From positions 1 through 36,909 of the forward strand of contig JACQSY010000125.1 of the NCBI GenBank assembly GCA_016211085.1: 36,909 nt of DNA. Reading direction: 5' to 3'. Source of the stretch: Acidobacteriota bacterium (GTDB lineage: Bacteria; Acidobacteriota; UBA6911; RPQK01; JACQSY01). The notes below the pieces were generated by a model. The model was not told where the DNA came from. It searched no databases and was given only the letters and a program-made list of their open reading frames with translations. Positions 17,538 to 25,562 of this stretch are shown here, one piece after another. The position numbers were made by a program, and so were the translations under genes. Position 1 is the first letter of the stretch. Every line of letters starts with the position of its first letter.

Positions 17538-17854
17538 CAGTGACCGACCTTTGCCAGGAAATCGTTGAGCTCGGCTTCGAAGGTTTCTCGATTCAACTCC
17601 CGAGTGTCGGTCCCTGATTGAAGACGGAAGCATGTGGCTTTATCAAGGACCTGCTGTGGGTGCACGGGTCTGCCTGAGAGCTCATTAAAGGAAAGAAAAC
17701 GGTGATAGTTGTTGGGCAGTCTGATCCCGTTTCCGTCTATCTGGATGTAGCCTGCATCGGGATCTCCAGCCACGATTGCACAATCTTTGAACTCACAAAA
17801 ATCAGCAATACGCTCTATCGTCAAAACGGCTTCTGCCATAGAAGTTGTCATCAT
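17537..17854 (-). CDS. Unknown 105-residue protein between hydrolase and ubiD
   Basis: I do not recognise the family. The product starts MMTTSMAEAVLTIERIADF and has a mixed, soluble composition with two cysteines early (CEFKDC) and a segment GDPDAGYIQIDGNGIRLPNNYHRFL; it ends in an acidic helix (ETFEAELNDFLAKVGH). There is no signal peptide or membrane segment. Its start shares TGATG with the stop of the hydrolase gene upstream, and its stop shares TGATG with the start of ubiD, so it is translated as the middle member of one message. The frame is open further upstream but that part is inside the hydrolase gene. A cytoplasmic accessory to the decarboxylase is possible. Confidence 0.8.
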   Translation of the reverse strand: MMTTSMAEAVLTIERIADFCEFKDCAIVAGDPDAGYIQIDGNGIRLPNNYHRFLSFNELSGRPVHPQQVLDKATCFRLQSGTDTRELNRETFEAELNDFLAKVGH

Positions 17855-18996
17855 CAAGCTCGAGCCTTGACCGGCCTGTGCTGGGCAAAAGCGTACAAGA
17901 AACGCGCCGTCTCGAGGTAGCCCAGCCATTTCCGGCTTCCTTTGAACTCCCAAAGCCTGGGATGGGTGTGAGTCAAGAAAGGCGTGAGCAGCACCCGAGT
18001 CTCAGCGGAGGTAAGCCTTGCTTGCAGTTCCATCGTCTCTCCGCTTGGAATCAGCTCATCGGTGGTTCCGTGCACAAGATAAACGGGACACCGCACATGC
18101 TGCAAGTGTTCTCCAGGGCTGAGCAGTTTGAAAGAGGAAGCCAGATGGTCGTGGATTTGAGTCACCAGTTCAGGGTCCGAGGAATTTTCCCCCGTCGCCA
18201 GGTAATACCAGCGCTGCGCTTCCGGGGAAAGGCCTGAAGGCAGGGAGGGCTTCTTCCCCTTCAGCAGCAATTCCCTTAACACGTGCGTCATGATCGCGCG
18301 GTCTTGAGGCTGAGCGAGAAGGTCAATGGCCGTGAGCATGGAAATCCATTTTCCATAACGTAGTACCGGGTAATCGCCGTGTCGTTGCAGGCTGTTCTTG
18401 GCCGTGAACCAGTAGCGATTGCAACGGTCCAGGTTGTCGTAGGCGCCGATGGCCACCACAAAGGAGATCTCGTCGCGGATCTCAGGAAGGGCAGCAGCCG
18501 CCAGACCTATGGTTCCGGCTACGGAGATGCCGATGATCCCCGCTTCTTTGATTCGTCCGTCTCCAAATACTTTCAGCTCGTGGTACCAGTAGCTCACTTC
18601 ACGAAGAGCATCCGGACGCAACCTGAAATTTCTGAAATCCTCGATATCGGGTGTAAGCACAATATAATCCAACTCAGCCAGAGCCTGAGCAAAAGCTACA
18701 AACCTCGGATGTTCTACCCCCAAGGCCGTCAGGCCGGGTACCAGGACGACTGCCGAGCCGGAATTTGAATTCCGCTTTGAATACACAACGGCACGGCGGA
18801 TCCCGTCCTGGTTGGCTTTACGGATCTCTACGCGCTGCACTTCCGCCGTGATTTCCTGCTTTGCTGCCTTTCCCAACCCCATCAGCAGACGAACCGTAAA
18901 GGCCGTCTTCTGAAAAGAGAATCCGACAAAGATCAACAGGAGAACGCCGATAACGGCGGTCAGGTACTTTTTCCCCTGTTTGGATCGTGTAACCAT
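17854..18996 (-). CDS. Membrane-anchored alpha/beta hydrolase
   Basis: A 380-residue protein with an N-terminal anchor (residues 11-28, YLTAVIGVLLLIFVGFSF) followed by an alpha/beta-hydrolase fold. VVLVPGLTALG (83-93) is the oxyanion region, GISVAG (156-161) the nucleophile elbow with Ser158, VHGTTDELIPSGE holds the acidic residue, and FLTHTHPRL the catalytic histidine. The active domain should face the periplasm. Substrate is unknown; esters or thioesters are usual. It is first in the three-gene operon with the 105-residue protein and ubiD. The AT-rich region just upstream (18997-19145) would hold divergent promoters for it and the 19146 gene. Confidence 0.88.
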   Translation of the reverse strand: MVTRSKQGKKYLTAVIGVLLLIFVGFSFQKTAFTVRLLMGLGKAAKQEITAEVQRVEIRKANQDGIRRAVVYSKRNSNSGSAVVLVPGLTALGVEHPRFVAFAQALAELDYIVLTPDIEDFRNFRLRPDALREVSYWYHELKVFGDGRIKEAGIIGISVAGTIGLAAAALPEIRDEISFVVAIGAYDNLDRCNRYWFTAKNSLQRHGDYPVLRYGKWISMLTAIDLLAQPQDRAIMTHVLRELLLKGKKPSLPSGLSPEAQRWYYLATGENSSDPELVTQIHDHLASSFKLLSPGEHLQHVRCPVYLVHGTTDELIPSGETMELQARLTSAETRVLLTPFLTHTHPRLWEFKGSRKWLGYLETARFLYAFAQHRPVKARA

Positions 18997-19145
18997 ATGC
19001 TAATTTTCGGTTTACGGAATCTTGTGGTCAAGCCTTGGGTGGGAGGGCGATGCGAAGGTTCGAAGAAAACGGCCGGTTGCGCGTCAGATCACTGATTTCG
19101 GTTTAAACTTTTTGCTAATAATTTTCCTCTAAAGAGAGGGAACAC

Positions 19146-19679
19146 ATGAAACAGCTTCTCGTTTTGACGCTTCTGTTGTTGGCAGCTGGGACAATTGTTC
19201 GGGCTGAGGATTGTCAGGCAACGCTGCAAGGGTTACGCCTTCCTGCAAAAGTGAAGTCCACTGGTCAACCTCGCAGGGTTCGATGGGAGCAGGTGGATCG
19301 CACCCTGAACCAGCTTGAAAAAAGCCTCCAGGGTATGGAATGTGAATTTCACTTTGAAGAGCTGCTCAAGAGCTCCCGTACCGATTTGTTTTTCCCGGTC
19401 ACTAACAGCGTGGCCCGTTTGGTGCCGGAAGCCAGCCTGCGCGGCGTCGAGCTGTTCGACTCCGCCGGTGAGTTGTTGGGCACTTATGAGGGTGCCGTGC
19501 CGTTTGAAAAAACCGGCAGCTTGCAGGTACGGGAATCTTACCGGTTGGTTTCTTTCCAGTTTAAGGATAAGGATGGAGAGATTCAGTATACGGGGAACCG
19601 GCTGCTGCTGGACGACTTTCTAATGAAGTGGGAACAGATCAAAGAACGAGTGGCACTCTCCACCTTGAGGAAGGACTAG
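19146..19679 (+). CDS. Exported protein of unknown function
   Basis: I do not recognise this 177-residue protein. It has a clear signal peptide (MKQLLVLTLLLLAAGTIVRA), cysteines at the mature start (EDC) and in GMECEF, and a later part of beta-type segments (GVELFDSAGELLGTYEG, YRLVSFQFKDKDGEIQYTG). The start follows AGAGGGAA. The stop is one base from the next gene's ATG, so the two are surely co-expressed and may work together at the envelope. Confidence 0.8.
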   Translation: MKQLLVLTLLLLAAGTIVRAEDCQATLQGLRLPAKVKSTGQPRRVRWEQVDRTLNQLEKSLQGMECEFHFEELLKSSRTDLFFPVTNSVARLVPEASLRGVELFDSAGELLGTYEGAVPFEKTGSLQVRESYRLVSFQFKDKDGEIQYTGNRLLLDDFLMKWEQIKERVALSTLRKD

Positions 19680-19680
19680 T

Positions 19681-20391
19681 ATGTTTGCAATCCGGCCATG
19701 TCTCAGGAAAGGCCTCGTGCTTGGGGTGCTGGGACCTCTTTGTGCTGGGCCATATTGGATGATGGGATCCCCTATGCGGCCTTCGAGTGCGCCGGAAAAC
19801 CACGCTCAAGAACTGCACAAAGAGCCTCAGGCTGAGAAGAGGCTTCTTGTTATCCCGGCCGGGACAAGACTGAAGGTGCGGCTGGTTGAGCCGCTCAGTA
19901 CGCGCCGCAATCAGCGCGGGGAAACCTTTGAGGCTGAGCTTTCTGAGGAAGTTCATGTTGAAGGTGCAACCGTTATCGCAAGAGGAAACCGCGTGGGAGG
20001 AGTGATCGCCTTTATCCGTCGCGCAGGGCGCATTTCGGGGAGGGCGGAGATCCTGCTACGGTTCCTGGATATCGAGGCGTCGTCCGGTACTCGTGTGCCG
20101 TTGCAGGCGACTTTGCTGGAAGTACAAGTTCCCAACAGTAAGATTTCTGGGACAGGAAGCGTCAAGGCGCCTTCCGGGAAATCACGTGATGCAGCAAAGG
20201 TCGGCACTGTAGCCGGTGTGGCCTCCCTGATTGGTTTATTGGGAGGAGGAGGACGAGGAGCAAAAGCCGGAGCGATCGTCGGAGGCGCTTCAGGGGTCGC
20301 AGGCGTTCTCACCACTCGAGGAAAGGACCTGGAGCTTGGCACCGAGTCAGAGTTGGTTCTGCGCCTGGACCGCGATCTCCTGCTACACTAG
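19681..20391 (+). CDS. Exported protein with glycine-zipper segment
   Basis: The 236-residue product begins with a signal-like stretch (LVLGVLGPLCAGPYWMM), then a beta-rich domain around LLVIPAGTRLKVRLVEPLST and GGVIAFIRRAGRISGRAEILLRF, then a glycine-rich hydrophobic hairpin (VGTVAGVASLIGLLGGGG... GAKAGAIVGGASGVAGVL) of the glycine-zipper type, and a short tail. Such zippers insert in membranes or pack tightly; this domain order recurs in acidobacterial proteins of unknown role. An N-terminal cysteine after the hydrophobic run could be lipidated, but the motif is imperfect. It sits one base after the previous gene and converges with the DAO-type gene 14 bp away. Confidence 0.78.
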   Translation: MFAIRPCLRKGLVLGVLGPLCAGPYWMMGSPMRPSSAPENHAQELHKEPQAEKRLLVIPAGTRLKVRLVEPLSTRRNQRGETFEAELSEEVHVEGATVIARGNRVGGVIAFIRRAGRISGRAEILLRFLDIEASSGTRVPLQATLLEVQVPNSKISGTGSVKAPSGKSRDAAKVGTVAGVASLIGLLGGGGRGAKAGAIVGGASGVAGVLTTRGKDLELGTESELVLRLDRDLLLH

Positions 20392-20405
20392 ATCTTTGGT
20401 CTGAG

Positions 20406-21506
20406 CTATGGCTGCGGCTCAGCGGAGGGCTTAAAGAAGCGGGAAGGAGAGAAGGCGGCCAGGACCTTCGCGGATTTCTGCAACAACAGTTCGGCAGCAT
20501 AGTTCCCAATGTACCAGCTGCCCCCTACTCCATGTCCTCCCAGGCCGGCCACCCAGAAAAAATTTTCCAGCTGTGGATCGGGGCCAATTACAAAATTCGC
20601 GTCCGGAGCCTTGGTGCGAAAGCAAGACCACGCACGCTTTTGAACCGCATCATGCATGGCAGGAAGCTGGCTCCAGATCAAATCGGCAAGGTCTTCACCA
20701 ATACCAGGGCTCACTGTGGGCTCCAGAGTTTCCGTCAGTTCCTCGTCGCACAGGCTAAACAGGACATCGCGCATCTCGGGACGGAAATAAAAGTTTTCCT
20801 GGAGATTCCATATGAAGGGCCAGTGCGGCTCGACATTGCCCACTTCGGAAAGTACGAAGAGATGCCGTTTTAATGGCAGCAAAGGAAGCGAGGTGGCGCC
20901 CGCCATGCTCGCAATCTGTGGGGCCCACGCTCCGGCGGCATTCACGATTTGCTCCGCTTGAAAGCTTCCCTCATTGGTTTCGATAAGATAGCCATCATTT
21001 TTCCGGATCTCCTTTACCTCGCATTGAAGCCTCACAACCACACCGCGGGATCGCGCGCCTTCAACATAGAAATTCAAGAGAGCGGAAATATCAATGACTC
21101 CGTCCGAAGGTGTCCACAAGGCGGATTCAAAGCGATGTCCTTTTAACAAAGGCACCTGGGCGCAAAGCTCTTCTGCTCGGCAGTATTCCGAAGGCACCAG
21201 TCCCGTCTCTCGCGCCCTTTCCAATTGCTCGCGATTTCCAAGCAGCACGGATCCGCATTCGTGGAAGCCCACGCTGGCGGCCTGTGAAGCAAGATGTCTG
21301 CGGCTTTCGGCGATAAAGCGGCGGATCGTGGGATTCTCAGTGGATTGAAGTACCAGAGAAGCGTTGCGTCCGGAAGCGTGAAACCCGGGTGTAGGTTCCT
21401 TGTCTATCAGGAGGATGGTTCCCGAAAAGGACCGGCTCAGGTGAAAGGCAGTGGAAGCCCCCGCAAATCCTGCACCGATAATCAGGACGGTAACGTCTCT
21501 CGCCAT
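20406..21506 (-). CDS. FAD-dependent oxidoreductase (DAO family)
   Basis: The 366-residue protein matches the glycine/D-amino-acid oxidase (DAO) group. The N-terminus has the Rossmann dinucleotide motif VLIIGAGFAGASTAFHLS (residues 6-23) and LLIDKEPTPGFHASGRNAS, where the SGR-N segment contacts FAD. IVNAAGAWAPQIA lies mid-protein, and the C-terminal WVAGLGGHGVGGSWYIG is the second FAD loop. Family members oxidise amine or hydroxy-acid groups in the cytoplasm. No signal peptide. It is a lone minus-strand gene, divergent from sucC. Specific substrate unknown. Confidence 0.9.
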   Translation of the reverse strand: MARDVTVLIIGAGFAGASTAFHLSRSFSGTILLIDKEPTPGFHASGRNASLVLQSTENPTIRRFIAESRRHLASQAASVGFHECGSVLLGNREQLERARETGLVPSEYCRAEELCAQVPLLKGHRFESALWTPSDGVIDISALLNFYVEGARSRGVVVRLQCEVKEIRKNDGYLIETNEGSFQAEQIVNAAGAWAPQIASMAGATSLPLLPLKRHLFVLSEVGNVEPHWPFIWNLQENFYFRPEMRDVLFSLCDEELTETLEPTVSPGIGEDLADLIWSQLPAMHDAVQKRAWSCFRTKAPDANFVIGPDPQLENFFWVAGLGGHGVGGSWYIGNYAAELLLQKSAKVLAAFSPSRFFKPSAEPQP

Positions 21507-21630
21507 AAATACGCATGCTGGCTGCTAGGCAGGCGGCTCGCCGCCGAGGCGAAGACCCAAAGTGCCTCTGAATTGAGCACGGGTTCTGCGCAGTCTTGAA
21601 AAGTAAAAGTATATCGTGTTTCATAAGGGC

Positions 21631-22791
21631 ATGAAAATTCATGAGTATCAGGCAAAACAGATCCTGAGCCGTTTCGGAGTCAAAGTGCCTCGCGGCCAGG
21701 TTGCTAAAACCGTCGAGCACGCCGTCGAGGTCGCGCGGGAACTCGGAGGCACTGTGGTCATCAAGGCACAAATTCATGCCGGAGGTCGCGGGAAGGGAGG
21801 AGGGGTTAAGGTCGCACGTGACTTGGAGCAAGCCGAAGAACATGCCTCCCAGATCCTGGGAATGAACCTAGTGACCCCCCAAACCGGCCCCGAGGGCAAA
21901 CGGGTCAACCAAGCATTGGTTGAAGAAGGACTCAATATTGAGAAGGAATTTTACCTTGGCATCGTCATCGATCGAGGCTCCGGCCTGCCGGTGTTTATGG
22001 CCAGCCGCGAAGGGGGGATGGAGATTGAAGAAGTCGCGCGAAAAAACCCTAAATTAATTCTGAAGGAATTCATAAATCCGTTTCTTGGCTTGCAGGGCTT
22101 TCAAGCACGGCGCCTGTGCTTTGGACTGGAGCTTGATTCCCCCATCGTAAACAAAGCTGTTCCGTTCATGACATCACTTTACCGGGCCTTTGAGGCTTCT
22201 GATGCCTCTCTTGCGGAGATTAATCCGCTGGTCTTGACACGTGAAGGAGAAATTTACGCGTTAGATGCCAAGATGAACATTGACGATAACGCTCTTTACC
22301 GTCACGGCGATGTGCGGGAGATGAGAGACCTCGATGAAGAAGATCCCCTGGAGGTAGAAGCGTCTCGTTACGGCTTGAATTACATCAAGCTCAATGGAAA
22401 TGTTGGCTGCATGGTCAACGGCGCCGGTCTGGCGATGGCGACCATGGACATCATCAAGCTGGCGGGTGGAAATCCTGCAAACTTCCTGGACGTGGGTGGA
22501 GGAGCCAATGTGGACCAGGTGCGCAACGCCTTCAAGATCCTGATGTCCGACGCCAGTGTTCGCGCCGTACTCATCAACATTTTTGGCGGGATTATGCGCT
22601 GTGATGTTGTCGCAGAAGGCGTGGTCCAGGCAGCACGCGAGATCGGGGTGCAGCTACCGGTGGTGGTCCGCCTGGAAGGCACCAATGTCGAGAAAGGGCG
22701 GGAAATCTTGAATCATTCAGGGCTTAATTTTCAGGTGGCCATGGGAATGGCGGACGCAGCAAAAAAAGTCGTCCAATTGGCAGGAGCTTAA
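21631..22791 (+). CDS. sucC: Succinyl-CoA ligase (ADP-forming) beta subunit
   Basis: This 386-residue beta subunit joins SucD to interconvert succinyl-CoA and succinate with ADP phosphorylation in the TCA cycle. [17 protein letters not shown] is the standard start, followed by the ATP-grasp lid ([19 protein letters not shown]), EINPLVLT for metal binding, and [15 protein letters not shown] with FGGIMRCD in the C-terminal CoA-ligase domain. An upstream in-frame GTG (21616) would add five residues; homology favours ATG 21631, preceded by AAGGGC. Only three bases separate it from sucD. Confidence 0.98.
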   Translation: MKIHEYQAKQILSRFGVKVPRGQVAKTVEHAVEVARELGGTVVIKAQIHAGGRGKGGGVKVARDLEQAEEHASQILGMNLVTPQTGPEGKRVNQALVEEGLNIEKEFYLGIVIDRGSGLPVFMASREGGMEIEEVARKNPKLILKEFINPFLGLQGFQARRLCFGLELDSPIVNKAVPFMTSLYRAFEASDASLAEINPLVLTREGEIYALDAKMNIDDNALYRHGDVREMRDLDEEDPLEVEASRYGLNYIKLNGNVGCMVNGAGLAMATMDIIKLAGGNPANFLDVGGGANVDQVRNAFKILMSDASVRAVLINIFGGIMRCDVVAEGVVQAAREIGVQLPVVVRLEGTNVEKGREILNHSGLNFQVAMGMADAAKKVVQLAGA

Positions 22792-22794
22792 ATA

Positions 22795-23667
22795 ATGTCG
22801 ATTTTAGTCGATCAGAAGACGCGGCTGTTGGTCCAGGGAATTACCGGCAGGGAAGGCAGTTTCCACACGGAGCAGTGCCGGGCCTACGGGACCAAGGTGG
22901 TGGCAGGTGTGACCCCGGGAAAAGGGGGAACCCTTCATCAGGGTGTCCCGGTGTTTAATACGGTCGAGGAAGCGGTGAGGCAAGAGGGCGCCAATGCCAG
23001 CATGGTATTTGTACCACCTCAGTTCTGCGCCGACGCCATCATGGAGTCGGTGGACGCAAACATTGACCTGATAGTCTGCATCACGGAGGGCATTCCGGTG
23101 ATGGACATGGTTCGGGTCGCCCACTTTATGGACGGACGAAGGACTCGCCTTATCGGGCCGAATTGTCCCGGAATCATCTCGCCTGGCAAATGCAAGATCG
23201 GGATCATGCCGGGCCATATTCACAAGGAAGGACGGGTCGGTTGTGTTTCCCGCAGCGGCACGCTGACCTATGAGGCCGTCGGCCAGCTTACATCGCGGGG
23301 CATTGGACAGACCACCTGCATCGGCATTGGCGGGGACCCCATTATTGGGACCTCATTCATAGACGCGCTCAAACTGTTTAACCGCGATCCCGATACCGAC
23401 GCCGTTGTTCTTATTGGAGAAATCGGCGGCTCGGCTGAAGAGGAAGCGGCTGCGTATATCAAGAGATTTTTCAAGAAGCCGGTGGTGGGTTTTATTGCCG
23501 GACAGACCGCCCCTCCCGGGAGACGCATGGGGCATGCAGGAGCCATCATCTCTCAAGGAAGCGGAACCGCTCAGGAGAAAATGGAGAAAATGAAAAAGGC
23601 GGGAATCCGCGTCGTAGCCAGCCCTGCTGAAATCGGTGACGCAGTCATGGAAGTTCTTGCGAAGTGA
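22795..23667 (+). CDS. sucD: Succinyl-CoA ligase (ADP-forming) alpha subunit
   Basis: The 290-residue alpha subunit has the CoA-binding start ([21 protein letters not shown]), [20 protein letters not shown], the [11 protein letters not shown] segment and the phosphohistidine loop in [16 protein letters not shown] (His in GHAGA). It forms the alpha2-beta2 or alpha-beta enzyme with SucC, phosphorylated on that histidine. Length and motifs are normal. ndk follows 29 bp downstream, a sensible neighbour because both deal with nucleoside triphosphates. Confidence 0.98.
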   Translation: MSILVDQKTRLLVQGITGREGSFHTEQCRAYGTKVVAGVTPGKGGTLHQGVPVFNTVEEAVRQEGANASMVFVPPQFCADAIMESVDANIDLIVCITEGIPVMDMVRVAHFMDGRRTRLIGPNCPGIISPGKCKIGIMPGHIHKEGRVGCVSRSGTLTYEAVGQLTSRGIGQTTCIGIGGDPIIGTSFIDALKLFNRDPDTDAVVLIGEIGGSAEEEAAAYIKRFFKKPVVGFIAGQTAPPGRRMGHAGAIISQGSGTAQEKMEKMKKAGIRVVASPAEIGDAVMEVLAK

Positions 23668-23696
23668 CTCTTCGAAAAATGAAACGGATAACCTGA

Positions 23697-24116
23697 ATGC
23701 AACAAGCAACCTTGGCGATTATCAAGCCTGACGCAATCAAGAAAAACATCATCGGTCAGATTGTGCGGCGTATTGAGGAAAACGATTTGGCGGTCGTTGC
23801 AATGAAAATGGTCCACCTTTCACGTAAGATGGCGGAAAGCTTCTATTATGTTCATCGCGAACGGCCATTCTTCGCGAGCCTTACTCAGTTCATGTCGGAA
23901 GCCCCCGTCGTCTTGATGGTGTTGCGCGGTGAGAATGCGATCAGCCGCTGGCGCGACATCATGGGGGCCACCGATCCCGCCAAAGCAAAAGAAGGGACCA
24001 TTCGCAAGCTGTTCGGCGAGAGTATTGAACGAAACGCTGTTCATGGCAGTGACGGTCCCGAATCCGCGGGTTTTGAGATTGGTTATTTTTTTTCGGCCGT
24101 GGAACTTGTCCGCTGA
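23697..24116 (+). CDS. ndk: Nucleoside diphosphate kinase
   Basis: The 139-residue length and motifs are typical of Ndk, which moves phosphate from ATP to other nucleoside diphosphates through a histidine. ATLAIIKPDAIKKN opens the fold, YYVHRERPFF and VVLMVLRGENAI line the nucleotide site, and RNAVHGSDGPESAG carries the active-site His (in VHGSD). It ends normally. It is the third gene of the sucCD-ndk unit. Confidence 0.97.
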   Translation: MQQATLAIIKPDAIKKNIIGQIVRRIEENDLAVVAMKMVHLSRKMAESFYYVHRERPFFASLTQFMSEAPVVLMVLRGENAISRWRDIMGATDPAKAKEGTIRKLFGESIERNAVHGSDGPESAGFEIGYFFSAVELVR

Positions 24117-24154
24117 TGCCTCGGCTGCCGACTAGGTTGAGTTAGAATTGACAC

Positions 24155-24376
24155 ATGCTGTCTGAAATCGGGAAAACGCTCATCTTTTTTGGCGCGGCCC
24201 TCTTGATCCTGGGGCTGTTGCTGACGTTGCTTCCATCACTGCGGATCGGCCGCTTTCCTGGAGATGTCTTTATTAGAAAGGGTAGTTGGAATATTTATGT
24301 TCCGGTGACCACCGGCATTCTGCTCAGCCTCCTTCTCACTCTGCTCTTTTGGATTGTTTCCACCATCAAGAAGTGA
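24155..24376 (+). CDS. DUF2905-family small membrane protein
   Basis: The 73-residue product has two transmembrane helices (TLIFFGAALLILGLLLTLL and VTTGILLSLLLTLLFWIV) with the conserved loop LRIGRFPGDVFIRKG between them, the signature of the DUF2905 family. Its role is unknown. The stop shares GTGA with the GTG start of the following methyltransferase gene, so the two are translationally coupled. No strong ribosome site precedes the ATG. Confidence 0.85.
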   Translation: MLSEIGKTLIFFGAALLILGLLLTLLPSLRIGRFPGDVFIRKGSWNIYVPVTTGILLSLLLTLLFWIVSTIKK

Positions 24377-25362
24377 ATCCGTTTGCTTCCTCGGACCGCC
24401 TGACCTTTGCGCAGTTTATGGAGTACTGCCTTTATGATCCCCAAGAGGGTTATTACAAACGGAAAGAGAGAATCTTTGGACCGGCAGGTGACTACTACAC
24501 CTCTTCCTACACCCATCCCGCTTTCGGATGGCTGCTGGCTGAACGGCTGGTAAGCTACTGGAGAGAACTCAAACAGCCCGAGCCCTTTGACGTGGTGGAA
24601 CTTGGTCCCGGAGAAGGGCTCCTCGGAAAAGTCATTCTCGAATATCTTCAATCACGCCATCCCCGGGTGCACGGCATTATCCGTTATCACCCGGTCGAAG
24701 AGCAGGACGAAATCCCGTCAAGAATCGAAGGAGTGGTTTTCTCCAACGAATTCTTTGACGCTCTGCCTTTTCATCGCGTCGTGATACGCCGGGACGTGCC
24801 GCGTGAAATTTTTGTAATGTTGCGGGAGGGCGAACTATGCGAGGTGGAAGATGCAGTCTCTGACCCACGAATTGCCCAGTACCTGCACGCCGGTTTCAAG
24901 AGGCTCAGGGAAGCATACGAATATGAAGTCAATTTACGCATGCTTGAGGTGATGGAACGCCTGGCCAATGCAATGAGCCGTGGCATCCTGCTCACTATTG
25001 ATTACGGCTATGAGTGGGAGGAATACGATACTTTCCCTCGAGCCTCCGGAACTTGGATGTGCTATTTCAAGCATCAGGCGCATGCCAATCCTTATCTCCA
25101 TATCGGCAGGCAGGACATTACCGCGCACGTCAATTTTGAGATCATGCGTTGGCAGGGGGATCTATTCGGTTGGGTGTCGGCTCCTCTCAAGACACAGCGT
25201 CAGTTTCTTTGTGAATGCGGATTGGAACAGATCCTGATCGAGGAGGAGAAGCAGGGATGGCTGGAGCCGCAACGGATGGAAGAGCGGCTGCAACTGAAAG
25301 AGCTGCTTTTTCCCGGAGGCATTTCAGACGTCATGAAGGTGCTTGAGCAACGCAAGCTCTAG
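24373..25362 (+). CDS. SAM-dependent methyltransferase, MidA/NDUFAF7-like
   Basis: From GTG 24373 this is 329 residues. MidA hallmarks are present: FMEYCLYDPQEGYY, FGPAGDYYTSSYTHPAFGWL, the SAM-binding VELGPGEGLLGKVIL, FSNEFFDALPFHRV, and LTIDYGYEWEEY. The eukaryotic relative NDUFAF7 methylates an arginine of respiratory complex I subunit NDUFS2; bacterial roles are less clear. A further upstream start (24286) lies inside the DUF2905 gene and is rejected for the GTGA overlap. The TAG stop is partly made of a mobile-element end: joining the flanks without the element would give TAA. Confidence 0.88.
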   Translation: MNPFASSDRLTFAQFMEYCLYDPQEGYYKRKERIFGPAGDYYTSSYTHPAFGWLLAERLVSYWRELKQPEPFDVVELGPGEGLLGKVILEYLQSRHPRVHGIIRYHPVEEQDEIPSRIEGVVFSNEFFDALPFHRVVIRRDVPREIFVMLREGELCEVEDAVSDPRIAQYLHAGFKRLREAYEYEVNLRMLEVMERLANAMSRGILLTIDYGYEWEEYDTFPRASGTWMCYFKHQAHANPYLHIGRQDITAHVNFEIMRWQGDLFGWVSAPLKTQRQFLCECGLEQILIEEEKQGWLEPQRMEERLQLKELLFPGGISDVMKVLEQRKL

Positions 25363-25514
25363 TGTGGCGTACCCGAAATACGTTGGCCTTTGCCGGGGGG
25401 CTGGCGCGCCGAAATCGCGAAGCGAGGAGGAGCCTGATGTGACCCATCGGCGACGACGAGTGACAAAGAGTTCGGCCGCAACAAAGGCCAACGTATTTCG
25501 GGTACGTGACACTA
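25360..25514. mobile_element. TA-flanked fold-back element (MITE-like)
   Basis: The two ends are inverted repeats of about 31 bp: left GTGTGGCGTACCCG... (from 25362) and right ...CGGGTACGTGACAC (to 25512). The inner 24 bp (25369-25392 and 25482-25505) match perfectly, with two mismatches outside. TA is present on both sides (25360-25361 and 25513-25514), as expected for elements moved by IS630/Tc1-type transposases, which duplicate TA. The ~89-nt centre has no gene. It lies between convergent genes and has replaced the third base context of the upstream stop codon. Confidence 0.8.
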
Positions 25515-25562
25515 AAATGTCCAGAAGCCCTCGCAAACGTGCCCTCATTTAGCAGCCATTAG

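Noticed and set aside
25362..25512. Reading the inverted repeat only as a transcription terminator
   Set aside because: The arms are too long and lack a T-run, and TA on both sides with a restorable stop codon points to an inserted element.
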